64,000 nt of DNA from Desulfocapsaceae bacterium. Its GTDB lineage: Bacteria; Desulfobacterota; Desulfobulbia; Desulfobulbales; Desulfocapsaceae. The stretch spans positions 1 to 64,000 of the forward strand of contig JARLHL010000062.1 in the NCBI GenBank assembly GCA_031292275.1, given 5' to 3'. Positions within the stretch are counted from its first letter, which is position 1. Every line of letters starts with the position of its first letter. The notes below the pieces were generated by a model. It was given only the letters and a program-made list of their open reading frames with translations, ran no database searches and was not told the origin of the DNA. Both the position numbers and the translations under genes were made by a program. Below are positions 1 to 9,698 of this stretch, one piece after another.

Positions 1-1
1 G

Positions 2-1729
2 GTCAGGCCCCTTGGCACCTTTATGGCCAAGGTCTATCAGGGGGAACGGACCTTTTTGTCCCCCGTCCTTCTTCCCTGTGAGAGGATGATCTATCGTCTC
101 TGCGGGGTTGCCATGGACGATGAAATGGACTGGAAGCGCTATGCGCGGGCCATGCTCCTCTTCAACCTGATTCTCTTTATGGGTCTCTTCGTCATGCTGC
201 TGACCCAGCATCTCCTGCCTCTGAATCCCCAGAAATTCCCGGGCTTCACCTGGGCACTGGCCCTGAATACGGCCGTCAGCTTCACAACCAACACCAACTG
301 GCAGGCCTATAGCGGCGAGTCCGTGGCCAGTTATTTCACTCAGATGGCCGGTCTTACCGTCCACAATTTTGCTTCAGCCGCCACCGGCATGGCCATTGTC
401 ATTGCCCTGATTCGCGGTTTTGTCCGCCGTAAGACTTCGTTGCTGGGGAATTTCTGGGTCGATGTGACCCGCAGCTGCCTGTACATCCTCCTGCCCATAT
501 CTCTGGTGGGCGCTGTTTTCCTCGTCTCCCAGGGGGTGATCCAGAACTTCAGTCCCTATAAGACCGTACCGCTGGTGCAGTCGATTCCCTACGACAAGCC
601 CACGGTGGATGCTGCTGGCGAGCAGGTCAAGGATGCCTCGGGTAATGCTCTCACCGAGAGCGCCATTGCCAGCGAAGTGACTATCCCCATGGGGCCGGTT
701 GCCTCCCAGGAAGTCATTAAGCTGCTGGGAACCAACGGCGGCGGATTCTTCAACGCCAACTCGGCCCACCCCTTTGAAAACCCGACCCCGCTCAGCAACT
801 TCGTGGAGCCTCTGCTGATCCTGCTGATCTCCGGGGCTCTCACCTATACCTTTGGCCTCATGGTCGGCAACACCCGCCAGGGGTGGGCCCTTCTGGGCGT
901 GATGCTGGTCCTGCTGGTGGTTTCCTTCGGGATTCTTCAGTGGGCTGAGCACAACGGCAATCCCCTGCTGGCCGATGCTGGTCTCCAGGGAGCCAATATG
1001 GAGGGGAAAGAGCTTCGATTCAGCCTTGCCGGCACGAATCTCTTTGAGGTGGCAACCACCGGTACCTCCTGCGGCGCCGTCGCAGCCATGCACGACTCCC
1101 TCACTCCCCTTGGCGGCATGGTCCCGCTGGCGCTGATACTGCTGGGCGAAGTGGTCTTCGGCGGGGTTGGCTCCGGTCTCTACGCCATGCTGGCCTTCGC
1201 GGTGATCGCGGTCTTCGTCTCCGGCCTGATGATCGGGAGGACTCCCGAGTATCTGGGCAAAAAGATTGAGGTCAGCGAGATGTGGATGTCCATCGTTATT
1301 ATTCTGACCGCAGGGGTCATGGTGCTGATCCTGTCCGGGATCGCCATGATCACCCCGCAGGCGGTAGCTGCCATGGCCAACCCCGGAGCCCACGGGCTTT
1401 CCGAGGTCTTCTATGCCTTTGCCTCCATGGCAAACAACAACGGCAGCGCCTTTGCCGGGCTCAATGCCAATATCAATTTTTATAATATCCTGGGCTCCCT
1501 GGCAATGCTTGTCGGCCGGTATGTGCCGGCAGTGGCGGTGCTGGCCATGGCGGGCTCCCTGGCAGAGAAGAAGTTTGTTCCTCCGAGCCTCGGCACACTG
1601 CCCACCGACAAGGTCCCTTTTGCCCTCTGGCTGATGTTGGTGATTATGATCGTCGGCGCCCTGACGTTTTTCCCGGCCCTTTCTCTCGGGCCGATTGTTG
1701 AACACCTGATCATGCTGGGAGGTAAATGA
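2..1729 (+). CDS. kdpA: Potassium-transporting ATPase subunit A (KdpA), 5'-truncated by window edge
   Basis: KdpA is the K+-channel-like subunit of the KdpFABC pump in the inner membrane. The reading frame is open to the first bases (codons before the ATG at 23 read RPLGTF, a normal internal KdpA motif), so the true start and first membrane helix lie outside the window. Selectivity-filter style motifs are visible: [35 protein letters not shown] and [10 protein letters not shown]. About ten hydrophobic segments remain. A roughly 30-residue polar insertion sits before the second filter (around codon 200). It ends immediately before kdpB and heads the operon part seen here. Identification is secure; only the N-terminus is missing. 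Confidence 0.97.
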   Translation, partial: VRPLGTFMAKVYQGERTFLSPVLLPCERMIYRLCGVAMDDEMDWKRYARAMLLFNLILFMGLFVMLLTQHLLPLNPQKFPGFTWALALNTAVSFTTNTNWQAYSGESVASYFTQMAGLTVHNFASAATGMAIVIALIRGFVRRKTSLLGNFWVDVTRSCLYILLPISLVGAVFLVSQGVIQNFSPYKTVPLVQSIPYDKPTVDAAGEQVKDASGNALTESAIASEVTIPMGPVASQEVIKLLGTNGGGFFNANSAHPFENPTPLSNFVEPLLILLISGALTYTFGLMVGNTRQGWALLGVMLVLLVVSFGILQWAEHNGNPLLADAGLQGANMEGKELRFSLAGTNLFEVATTGTSCGAVAAMHDSLTPLGGMVPLALILLGEVVFGGVGSGLYAMLAFAVIAVFVSGLMIGRTPEYLGKKIEVSEMWMSIVIILTAGVMVLILSGIAMITPQAVAAMANPGAHGLSEVFYAFASMANNNGSAFAGLNANINFYNILGSLAMLVGRYVPAVAVLAMAGSLAEKKFVPPSLGTLPTDKVPFALWLMLVIMIVGALTFFPALSLGPIVEHLIMLGGK

Positions 1730-1731
1730 TA

Positions 1732-3801
1732 ATGTCAAAACATGCACCTGAATCGGTATCGATTTTCAACGCGCGGATCATGCGGTCGGCGCTGGCTGAT
1801 TCCTTAATAAAGCTCGACCCTCGCACCCTGTGGCGCAATCCGGTTATGTTCTGTGTGGAGATCGCCAGTGTCATCACTCTGGTGACCTTCGTGATGTCCA
1901 TGCTTGGCATCAATCATGAGCCGGCCTGGTTCACGGGTTTTGTCTCGCTCTGGCTCTGGCTGACGGTCATCTTCTCCACCTTTGCCGAGGCCCTGGCCGA
2001 GGGGCGCGGCAAGGCCCGGGCGGCGAGCCTGCGAAAAACCAGGACCGACGTGAAGGCCAAACTCCTGAAGAAGCCTGAATTCGGCACCCCGTTCGAACTG
2101 GTGGCGGCCACTGAATTGCGAAAGGACAACTACATCCTGGTCGAGGCCCACGACATGATAGCCGGGGACGGTGACGTCATTGCCGGTGCGGCCTTGGTCA
2201 ACGAGGCTGCGGTCACCGGCGAGTCGGCCCCGGTTGTGCGCGAGTCGGGCGGAGACAGGAGTGCCGTCACTGGCGGCACAACGGTCCTTGCCAACTCGAT
2301 TATCGTCAGGATTACCGCCAATCCCGGCGAGACTTTCCTCGACCGGATGATCTCGCTTATTGAGGGCGCCAAACGGCGCAAGACCCCCAACGAGATTGCC
2401 CTGGAGGTCCTGCTGATCGCCCTGACCGTGGTCTTTCTGCTTGTCTGCGCCAATATCAGCCCGCTCTCTCTCTACAGTGTGAAGGCCATGGGGCAGGGGA
2501 CACCCATTTCGTTGACCATCCTGGTGGCCCTCTTCGTCTGTCTGGCGCCGACTACCATCGCCGCCCTGCTGCCCGCCATAGGTATTGCCGGCATGGACAG
2601 GCTCTTCCAGAAAAATGTGATAGCCCTGTCGGGGCGTGCCATCGAGGCCGCCGGTGACGTCAATGTACTGCTGCTGGACAAGACAGGCACCATCACCCTG
2701 GGAAATCGGGAGGCGGTGGAGTTTATCCCGGTCGGGGGGTATACCGAGGAGGATCTGGCCGAAGTAGCCCTGGTGGCGTCCCTGACTGATGAGACCCCGG
2801 AGGGACGGAGCATCGTCACCCTGGCGAGACAGAAGTACGGTGCCGGCATGCAGGAACTGCCTGCCGATGCCGAGACCATTGCTTTCAGCGCCGAAACCCG
2901 CCTTTCCGGGGTCAACGTCGGGGGAAAACAGTATCGTAAGGGGGCCACCGACTCTACCGTCGCCTTTGTCAGAAGTCTGGGAGCCCAGGCCATCCCCAAT
3001 ACCCTGGAGAGTGTGGTGGACAGGGTGGCCCGGGCCGGTGCCACCCCTCTGGTAGTCAGCTGCGATGCCCAGATCTACGGGGTGATTAATCTGAAGGACA
3101 TCATCAAGGGCGGGATCCAGGAGAGATTTCAGCAGCTGCGCAGCATGGGCATCAAGACGGTGATGATCACCGGCGATAATCCCCTCACTGCGGCCGCTAT
3201 TGCCGCCGAGGCTCAGGTCGATGATTTTCTGGCCCAAGCCAAACCCGAGGACAAGCTGAGTCTGATCAGGAAGAACCAGGAGGCAGGCTTTATGGTGGCC
3301 ATGACCGGCGACGGGACCAATGATGCCCCGGCCCTGGCCCAGGCGGATGTGGCGGTGGCGATGAACACCGGCACCCAGGCGGCCAAGGAGGCGGCCAACA
3401 TCATCGACCTGGACAGCAATCCCACCAAGCTCCTGGATATCGTCGAGGTCGGAAAACAGATCCTGATGACCCGCGGTAACCTGACCACCTTCAGTATCTC
3501 TAACGATGTGGCCAAGTACTTCGCCATCATTCCGGCCATGATGCTCTCCATCTATCCGCAGCTGGGGGTACTCAATATCATGCATCTGGCAAGCCCTTTC
3601 ACGGCGATTCTGTCGGCGGTCATCTTCAATGCCGTGATCATCCCGCTGCTGGTGCCGCTGGCGCTCAAGGGAACTAAATTTCGCCCCATGCCTGCGGAGA
3701 AGCTGCTGATTCACAACCTGCTCCTTTACGGGGCAGGCGGCATCGTCGCCCCCTTTGTCGGCATAAAGCTCATTGATATGATCATCGGCATGGTTGTATG
3801 A
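1732..3801 (+). CDS. kdpB: Potassium-transporting P-type ATPase subunit B (KdpB)
   Basis: Catalytic P-type ATPase subunit that powers K+ uptake through KdpA. Visible P-type hallmarks: TGES (the Ser is residue 165, equivalent to the regulatory Ser162 of the E. coli enzyme), the phosphorylation motif DKTGT with Asp316, and [11 protein letters not shown] in the P domain; membrane helices flank these. Length near 690 residues is normal for the family. An ATG at 1726 overlaps the kdpA stop, but GGGAGG at 1717-1722 is spaced about 9 nt from the ATG at 1732 and only 3 nt from 1726, so 1732 is preferred. It lies in one operon with kdpA and kdpC. Confidence 0.97.
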   Translation: MSKHAPESVSIFNARIMRSALADSLIKLDPRTLWRNPVMFCVEIASVITLVTFVMSMLGINHEPAWFTGFVSLWLWLTVIFSTFAEALAEGRGKARAASLRKTRTDVKAKLLKKPEFGTPFELVAATELRKDNYILVEAHDMIAGDGDVIAGAALVNEAAVTGESAPVVRESGGDRSAVTGGTTVLANSIIVRITANPGETFLDRMISLIEGAKRRKTPNEIALEVLLIALTVVFLLVCANISPLSLYSVKAMGQGTPISLTILVALFVCLAPTTIAALLPAIGIAGMDRLFQKNVIALSGRAIEAAGDVNVLLLDKTGTITLGNREAVEFIPVGGYTEEDLAEVALVASLTDETPEGRSIVTLARQKYGAGMQELPADAETIAFSAETRLSGVNVGGKQYRKGATDSTVAFVRSLGAQAIPNTLESVVDRVARAGATPLVVSCDAQIYGVINLKDIIKGGIQERFQQLRSMGIKTVMITGDNPLTAAAIAAEAQVDDFLAQAKPEDKLSLIRKNQEAGFMVAMTGDGTNDAPALAQADVAVAMNTGTQAAKEAANIIDLDSNPTKLLDIVEVGKQILMTRGNLTTFSISNDVAKYFAIIPAMMLSIYPQLGVLNIMHLASPFTAILSAVIFNAVIIPLLVPLALKGTKFRPMPAEKLLIHNLLLYGAGGIVAPFVGIKLIDMIIGMVV

Positions 3802-3862
3802 CGGACCCCGCTCGCCTCGGGCGGCCTGCATACCTCTTAATATCTGTGTAAAGGAAATACTC

Positions 3863-4432
3863 ATGAAAGAATTAAAACCTGCGATCCTGCTTTTCGTCGT
3901 TTTTACGGTCATCTGCGGCGGCATTTATCCGGCCATAGTCACCGGTATAGCCTCCCTGCTCTTCCCCGGACAGGCCGGCGGTAGCCTCGTGACCTCTGCC
4001 GGCGGCCAGGTGCTGGGCTCAAGCCTGATCGGCCAGCCCTTCACGGATGCAAAATATTTCTGGCCCCGCCCTTCCGCCACCGCCGAATTCAGCTATGACC
4101 CCATGAATTCGGGGGGCTCCAATTTGGGCCCCACCAACCCCGATTTCATCAAGACGGTGGCGGCCCGGGTCCGGACCCTGCGCGATGCAGGGTCCTCGGC
4201 CCCCATCCCCGTCGACCTTGTGGAGGCGTCGGGCAGCGGGCTTGATCCCCATATCAGCACTGCCGCCGCCGAGGTCCAGGTCGCCCGCGTCGCTGCGGCC
4301 CGGGGGATGGACGAGAAGTCCCTGGCCGGGCTGGTTGCCTCTCATGTGGAGGGGCGCCAGCTGGGAGTCCTGGGACAAGACCGGGTCAATGTGCTGCTTC
4401 TTAATCTGGCGCTGGACGGAATGAAAAAATGA
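3863..4432 (+). CDS. kdpC: Potassium-transporting ATPase subunit C (KdpC)
   Basis: Single-pass accessory subunit that stabilises the KdpFABC complex and helps ATP binding. The protein (189 residues) begins MKELKPAILLF with one N-terminal membrane helix (about residues 7-33) and continues with the family motifs SLIGQPF, YFWPRPSAT and GGSNLGPTNP. An upstream-extended frame exists, but the ATG at 3863 is preceded by AAGGAA at a good distance and matches the family N-terminus. Its stop overlaps the kdpD start by four bases (ATGA), which indicates translational coupling. Confidence 0.96.
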   Translation: MKELKPAILLFVVFTVICGGIYPAIVTGIASLLFPGQAGGSLVTSAGGQVLGSSLIGQPFTDAKYFWPRPSATAEFSYDPMNSGGSNLGPTNPDFIKTVAARVRTLRDAGSSAPIPVDLVEASGSGLDPHISTAAAEVQVARVAAARGMDEKSLAGLVASHVEGRQLGVLGQDRVNVLLLNLALDGMKK

Positions 4433-7125
4433 CGGATATCGATAAGGACCGCCCGTCACCCGAGGCCATGCTCAAACTGGCCCAGGCCGAAGAGGAGAAG
4501 GCCGCCAAAGGGAAGCTGAAGATGTTTCTTGGGTATGCGGCCGGTGTCGGTAAGACCTACTCGATGCTGACGGTGGGCCGGCAGCTGAAGAAGGAGGGTG
4601 TTGACGTGGTGGCGGCCTATGTGGAATCCCACGGCCGCCTGGAAACCGATGCCCTGCTGGACGGCCTTGAGGTCCTGCCCAAGGCGATGATCGACTATCA
4701 GGGCGTGCTGCTGCCGGAGCTTGACATCGATGCTGTCCTGCAGCGGCGTCCCCAGGTCGCCTTGGTCGATGAGCTGGCCCATTCCAATGCCCCCGGTTCC
4801 CGGCATGAGAAACGCTGGCAGGATGTCCAGGAGTTTCTGAACGCCGGCATCGATGTCTATACAACCGTCAATGTCCAGCATTTTGAAAGCCTGAATGACG
4901 TCGTCGCCCAGATCACCGGGGTTGTGGTCCGGGAGACCGTGCCGGACCTGCTGCTGGATCAGGCCGCCGATATCCGCCTCATTGATATCTCGCCCGACGA
5001 ACTGCTGCAGCGGTTGCATGAAGGCAAGGTCTATATCCCGGCCCAGGCCACCCAGGCCATTGAGAAGTTTTTCCGGCCCGGCAACCTGATTGCCCTGCGG
5101 GAGCTGGCGCTGCGGCATACGGCCATTCGGGTCGATGAGCAGATGCGGGCCTACATGGAAACCCGGGCCATTCCCGGACCGTGGCAGACCAGGGAGAGGC
5201 TCCTGGTCTGTGTCAGCGGCAGCCCCTTCAGCGAAAAGCTGATGCGCATCACCCGCCGTCTGGCTAATGAAATGAAGGCCCCCTGGAGTGCCGTCTATAT
5301 CGAAACCCCGGGTGATGATGCCTTTGCCCGGGAAAACCGGGAGAGGATCTGGCAGGAACTCAGACTGGCCGAAAACATGGGGGCGGAGGTGGCCACTATC
5401 ACCGGCAGTTCGGTTGCAGACGCTCTGGTGGGTTATGCGGTCAAGCACAATATCACCAAGATCGTTGTCGGAAAGCCGAATAAATCGCGTTTGCGGGAGC
5501 TCCTTCGGCCTCCGATTGTCGATCAGATTATTAGGAAAAGCGGACAGATCGATGTCTATGTAGTCAGTATCGGCGCCAGGGAGCGCAAGGATGGTCCGCC
5601 GCAGAAGGCCAGGAGGTCCTTCTCCCTGAGAGTATATTTTGAGGCCTGCGCGCTGGTGATCGGGGCCTCTCTGGCCTGCTGGGGCATGGCGTCTATTTTT
5701 TCGCCGACCAATATGGCTATGGTCTATCTTCTGGCTGTGGTGCTGGCGGCTGTCAGGCTGGGGAGTAAACCTGCCATTGCCGTTGCCTTCATAAGCGTGC
5801 TGGTCTTCGATTTCTTTTTTGTCCCGCCTTATTATACCTTTGCTGTTGCCGATACCGAATATCTGCTGACCTTTGTCGGTCTGTTTACGGTGGGGGTGGT
5901 CATCAGCACTCTGGTGGCCAGGGGGAAAGAGCGCACCATGGTTATGCAGACCCGGGAGGTGCAGACGGCCAGTCTGTATTATATCAGCCGTGACCTGGCA
6001 GCGGCGGCGGATATGGATGCCATCATGGCGGCGGTGCACAAAAACATGGGCGAGAGCCTGAGTGCCGAACCGCTTTTCTTTTCGCCCGAAAGGGAGCATC
6101 TCCGCTTTATCGAACATGAGGGGCAGGAGGCGCCGGATCTGAAGGAGCATGCAGTGGCCGGCTGGGCCTTTCGCAACTTGCAGCCGGCCGGCCGCGGTAC
6201 CGCAACGCTGGGATCTTCAAAATATCTCTACCTGCCCTTGAAGACATCCGCTAACATCATGGGGGTTTTGGGGGTCAAACTGGCTGACGAGGCAGGTTAT
6301 ACCTCTCCCCAGATCCGTCTGCTGCTGGATGCCTTTGCCGGGCAGACGGCCATGGCTTTGGAACGGGCGCATCTGGCCAAACAGGCTGAACAGGCCAAGA
6401 TTCTTGCCACCAGGGAAAATCTGGAGAGGGCGCTGTTAAATTCAATTTCCCATGATCTGCGATCGCCGCTGGCCTCCATCACCGGGATCCTGAGCAGTCT
6501 GAAGGAACAGGAGACGGGACTGAGTGAGCTGGCAAAACAGGAGTTGTTGACCACCGCCTCCGAAGAGGCGACCAGACTGAACCGATTTGTCACCAATCTA
6601 TTAAATATGACCCGGCTGGAGGCCGGTGTGGTCAAGCTCAGGCAAGAGGACTGTGATGTCCAGGATCTGATCAGCTGCGCCCTGTCTCAGCTCGATCAGC
6701 AGCTGCGGGATCGGCCTGCCCGGATAGATCTTCCCCCGGATCTGCCCCTGGTGCCGATGGATATGGGACTGATGACCCAGGTGCTGGTCAATCTGCTTGA
6801 AAATGCGGTGAAGTTCTCTCCTCCTGGTAGTGAAATCGACATTAAAGTCCGGCTCGACAACGTCCTTTTACGTATCGAGATCCAGGATCAGGGGCCAGGC
6901 GTCCAGGAAAATGAGCTTGATCGGATCTTCGACAAGTTCTATCAGGTTCCCATCCCTGAAGGCCGGGGGGGGACAGGGCTCGGACTCTCCATTTGCAAGG
7001 GGATTGTCGAGGCGCACGGAGGCGGGATCAGGGCCCGTAATCATGCGGACAGGGGTTTTACTGTTATCGTGCAGCTGCCGCGGCAGGGATTGCCCCAGGA
7101 AGAGGGAGGTGGAGATGAACACTGA
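4429..7125 (+). CDS. kdpD: Osmosensitive K+ channel histidine kinase KdpD
   Basis: Membrane sensor kinase that controls kdp expression with KdpE. Domain order in the 898 residues: N-terminal KdpD domain with Walker A GYAAGVGKT (35-43), a universal-stress-like domain (about 250-375), four membrane helices of the DUF4118 type (about 395-500), a GAF-like region (525-650), HisKA with the phospho-acceptor His675 in SISHDLRSPL, and a HATPase domain with NLLENAVKFSPPG and GGTGLGLSICKG. The full-length architecture matches E. coli KdpD (894 residues). The start overlaps kdpC by four bases, and the end overlaps kdpE by 11. Confidence 0.97.
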   Translation: MTDIDKDRPSPEAMLKLAQAEEEKAAKGKLKMFLGYAAGVGKTYSMLTVGRQLKKEGVDVVAAYVESHGRLETDALLDGLEVLPKAMIDYQGVLLPELDIDAVLQRRPQVALVDELAHSNAPGSRHEKRWQDVQEFLNAGIDVYTTVNVQHFESLNDVVAQITGVVVRETVPDLLLDQAADIRLIDISPDELLQRLHEGKVYIPAQATQAIEKFFRPGNLIALRELALRHTAIRVDEQMRAYMETRAIPGPWQTRERLLVCVSGSPFSEKLMRITRRLANEMKAPWSAVYIETPGDDAFARENRERIWQELRLAENMGAEVATITGSSVADALVGYAVKHNITKIVVGKPNKSRLRELLRPPIVDQIIRKSGQIDVYVVSIGARERKDGPPQKARRSFSLRVYFEACALVIGASLACWGMASIFSPTNMAMVYLLAVVLAAVRLGSKPAIAVAFISVLVFDFFFVPPYYTFAVADTEYLLTFVGLFTVGVVISTLVARGKERTMVMQTREVQTASLYYISRDLAAAADMDAIMAAVHKNMGESLSAEPLFFSPEREHLRFIEHEGQEAPDLKEHAVAGWAFRNLQPAGRGTATLGSSKYLYLPLKTSANIMGVLGVKLADEAGYTSPQIRLLLDAFAGQTAMALERAHLAKQAEQAKILATRENLERALLNSISHDLRSPLASITGILSSLKEQETGLSELAKQELLTTASEEATRLNRFVTNLLNMTRLEAGVVKLRQEDCDVQDLISCALSQLDQQLRDRPARIDLPPDLPLVPMDMGLMTQVLVNLLENAVKFSPPGSEIDIKVRLDNVLLRIEIQDQGPGVQENELDRIFDKFYQVPIPEGRGGTGLGLSICKGIVEAHGGGIRARNHADRGFTVIVQLPRQGLPQEEGGGDEH

Positions 7126-7861
7126 GAAGGGGGCCTCCTGTGTCCGGGTCCTCGTGGTGGACGACGAGGCCGCCATCCTGCGATTTTTGAAAACTGTTTT
7201 GGATTCAGAGGAGTTCTGTGTCTATAAGGCTGAGAACGGCAGCCTAGCCATCGCCGCCGCCGCCGCTGTCCGGCCTGATCTCATTCTGCTGGATCTGGGG
7301 CTGCCGGATATGGATGGCCTTGAGGTTATCAGAAGGATCAGGGAGTGGTCCAAGGTTCCGATTATCGTTCTGTCGGTCCGCGAACGTGAGGATGACAAGG
7401 TAATGGCCCTGAATACTGGCGCCGATGACTATCTGACCAAACCCTTCGGGGTGGGAGAACTTTTGGCTCGGATCAGGGCAGCGCTGCGACGCGCCCTGCA
7501 GAGCGTGCCGCAGCCTGTCTATAGAATAGAAGATCTCGAGGTCGATCTTGTCCACCGGAGAGTCCTGAGCGCCGGGATTGAGATACAGCTGACGCCCACG
7601 GAATATGATCTCCTTCGTTTGCTGGTGACCAATGCCGGTAAGGTTTTGACCCATAGGCAGATCCTGAAACAGATCTGGGGGGCGGGGTATGTCGAACAAC
7701 CGCATGTCCTGCGGGTCAATATCAGTAACCTGCGGCGGAAGGTCGAGAAGGATTCTTCCCGCCCCCGCTATATCCTCACCGAGGTCGGCGTCGGCTATAG
7801 GCTGAAGGCTGATTTTCCCGAAAATGCCGACAAGGATAAGGGGGGGCGCTCACCCCTTTGA
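7115..7861 (+). CDS. kdpE: KDP operon response regulator KdpE (OmpR family)
   Basis: Cytoplasmic response regulator partnered with KdpD. The 248-residue protein has a receiver domain with the acidic pair DD (16-17), phospho-acceptor Asp60 in LLDLGLPDMDG, and a conserved KP (TKPFGV), then an OmpR-type winged-helix DNA-binding domain ending VGVGYRL. A longer frame extends upstream into kdpD, but the ATG at 7115 is preceded by GGGAGG (7103-7108) and gives the normal length. It is the last gene of the kdp operon and is followed after about 210 nt by a strong hairpin. Confidence 0.95.
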   Translation: MNTEKGASCVRVLVVDDEAAILRFLKTVLDSEEFCVYKAENGSLAIAAAAAVRPDLILLDLGLPDMDGLEVIRRIREWSKVPIIVLSVREREDDKVMALNTGADDYLTKPFGVGELLARIRAALRRALQSVPQPVYRIEDLEVDLVHRRVLSAGIEIQLTPTEYDLLRLLVTNAGKVLTHRQILKQIWGAGYVEQPHVLRVNISNLRRKVEKDSSRPRYILTEVGVGYRLKADFPENADKDKGGRSPL

Positions 7862-8072
7862 CGGGATTGAGCTGCCCGGTCAATTTTTTCTGCCCATCCC
7901 TCTTCACCGGCATGGCCGGACCGCACCGCCCGGCCACAACGCAACAGGAAGAGGCTTCGTTTTTCGATCAGGAGTTAGATCGTTTTCTGCGGAACAGGTT
8001 TACGGGACTGAATGGATTTTCCAGCCTTGTCTGCGGAAAAATCATTCTGGTCCCTGGTTGAGCTGCCATCTC
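7862..8072. other. Intergenic tail between kdpE and terminator
   Basis: Short frames in this stretch have no usable ribosome binding site or recognisable protein features. I see nothing here except the 3' untranslated tail of the kdp transcript leading to the hairpin at 8073. Confidence 0.5.
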
Positions 8073-8115
8073 AAAAGGGGGGAAGGTGCTTTGCAGCACC
8101 CGCTTCCCCCCTTTT
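8073..8115. terminator. Bidirectional rho-independent terminator
   Basis: AAAAGGGGGGAAG pairs with CTTCCCCCCTTTT, with an inner GTGCT/AGCAC stem closed by TTGC and a small CCG bulge. A-tract on one side and T-tract on the other allow it to end both kdpABCDE (plus) and the convergent beta-barrel gene (minus). Confidence 0.85.
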
Positions 8116-8237
8116 GCAATTTTCCTTATTTTATATGAAAGTCTCGTGAAAGCGGCGGCATTGCCTTGTCGAAATCACGAGATCTCATGTGTTGTTGTAA
8201 CAGGCCGGTCCGATTAAGCCATGCTGGTTAATCAGTA

Positions 8238-9047
8238 TCAGTAGGTTGCTGAAAAAGTTACCCCGCCGTAGAGGAAGCTGGAGTCTCCGCCGACACTGTT
8301 GGCCTTGATGAAGTCATCGGCCTTGCTGGAGAGCGGAAATGAATAGGCGATCATGGGTTTAACAGAGAAATAATCTCCGAATGGAATAGTGAATCCTGCC
8401 GAGAGCAAGCCGTTATGAAGTGCCCGATATTCTGAAGAGGGATTTTTTGCCTCAACCAGGCTCTTGCTGTCCGAATAGTAGTAACCGGCGGATGCGCCCA
8501 GGTCGAAGGTGATTTTATCCACAACCTCGAACGAATGAGAGACGGCCAGGTTGATATACCAGCCCGGATATTGTGAGATATCCCTGTAGACGGTGAGGGT
8601 CGGGGACGACAGGACATCGAGAGCCACCGAGGCGAAGAGCTCCTGGGTGTCCCTGGATGCTGCTATTGCCGGCGTTTTGGCTGTCGCAGCGACTGCGGGT
8701 TGCTCATTGAGGCCGTAGTAGATATAACCGCCGGTCAATTTGGTGATGCCGACGTCTTTCGAATAGGATAAGGTCAGGTCGGTTTCGTTGTATTTTGCCC
8801 CGTTGTAGGGCTTGCTGTCACTGTCGAAGTTACCCCAGATGTTGACGCTCGCGCCTTTGTATCCGAAGGTCGCCGACGGCTCGACCACCACGCTGTTTTT
8901 GCTCAGTGCCTCGCCGCGCCAGATGTACTGGCTGAAGACGCCCATATCAAGCTCAGCAGTCGGTTTGTCTGCATCTTCGGCGTAGGCGACGGTCTGACCG
9001 GTCATTATTGCCGCAGCTGCGATTGCAATGTACATTTTCCTCTTCAT
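8238..9047 (-). CDS. Outer-membrane beta-barrel protein, TorF/TIGR02001-like putative porin
   Basis: A 269-residue exported protein with a clear Sec signal peptide (MKRKMYIAIAAAAIMTGQTVAYA, cleavage near 23). The mature part shows alternating polar/hydrophobic strands with many Gly, Tyr and Ser, starting with a family-like segment GVFSQYIWRGEALSKN and ending in an aromatic C-terminal strand (FSATY), as outer-membrane barrels do. This resembles the Gcw_chp/TIGR02001 (TorF) putative porins; substrate is unknown. It is transcribed alone, convergent with kdpE and sharing its terminator. The AT-rich upstream region probably carries its promoter. Confidence 0.75.
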   Translation of the reverse strand: MKRKMYIAIAAAAIMTGQTVAYAEDADKPTAELDMGVFSQYIWRGEALSKNSVVVEPSATFGYKGASVNIWGNFDSDSKPYNGAKYNETDLTLSYSKDVGITKLTGGYIYYGLNEQPAVAATAKTPAIAASRDTQELFASVALDVLSSPTLTVYRDISQYPGWYINLAVSHSFEVVDKITFDLGASAGYYYSDSKSLVEAKNPSSEYRALHNGLLSAGFTIPFGDYFSVKPMIAYSFPLSSKADDFIKANSVGGDSSFLYGGVTFSATY

Positions 9048-9388
9048 GTTTCGTCCTCGCTCCTGAATGGTAAATCGTAATAAAAAGTTATGACATTATC
9101 AGTTCAACTGAATTTCCTTGTCCGCGTCAGATGCCCCGGACAGGTCAGAGTCTGTAGCCTTTGCCTGTCGGTAGACGAGGACTCTGCCTTCGTTATCCTG
9201 CAGCAGTACAAGCAAAGATTAGGCCATCTGGGTTAGATAAATATAATCGTATTTATTTTGGCCTATTAAGAGTATTCCCTCCCAAAAAGAGGAGATATTG
9301 CCCCTTGTGATACTTTACGTAAATGTTTGAAGTATTATAAACATGTTACATATATGTTAATTATTTGCCTGAGTGGCAGGGTGCAGAT

Positions 9389-9417
9389 TTGACATCGGTA
9401 GGTTTTCTTGATGTAAT
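9389..9417 (+). promoter_or_regulatory. Sigma70-type promoter for the Pat-like gene
   Basis: TTGACA (9389-9394), a 17-nt spacer, then TGTAAT (9412-9417). It would give a leader of about 275 nt before the coding start at 9699. The match is strong, but use in the cell is inferred. Confidence 0.5.
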
Positions 9418-9526
9418 TAAAGGAGATAGTGCGGATTCTATCCCTTTCCTCCCCACCTGGTCACAGGAAGAGACCTGCGTCCGGATCCGGATTATCCTGT
9501 AAAATATTTTGATGTTAAGTGTATAT

Positions 9527-9550
9527 AATTATAAACTTAATTTTATAATT
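9527..9550. repeat. Perfect 9-bp AT inverted repeat, possible operator
   Basis: AATTATAAA and TTTATAATT flank a 6-nt centre (CTTAAT). The left arm overlaps a TATAAT box at 9524-9529, so a protein bound here could block a second promoter for the gene at 9699. AT-rich DNA makes chance palindromes more likely. Confidence 0.35.
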
Positions 9551-9698
9551 GCAAGAGTCTTCTCATGCATGGCTGGTGCCCTGCAACCGAATTCTTCATT
9601 GTGGTCCCAAGGGAGTGGAGGAGAGGGCGTCTCCTGCGGAATCGATTCCGGACAAATTTACAATTTCTATAAATATACAATAGAGAGAGGAGATGAGT

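Larger units (their letters stand above)
9048..9698. other. AT-rich divergent regulatory region
   Basis: About 650 nt between the minus-strand porin gene and the plus-strand Pat-like gene, much richer in A+T than its neighbours. A frame at 9509-9847 overlaps the Pat-like start and has no protein-like features. The region holds a sigma70-type promoter (9389-9417), a TATAAT at 9524-9529 and a perfect 9-bp inverted repeat (9527-9550), described separately. Confidence 0.6.

Noticed and set aside
374-1747. Long minus-strand frames opposite kdpA, kdpB, kdpD, pat-like, glt genes and topB
   Set aside because: They lie antisense to well-identified proteins, are rich in His, Gly, Arg and Gln as expected of shadows, and lack ribosome sites and family motifs.
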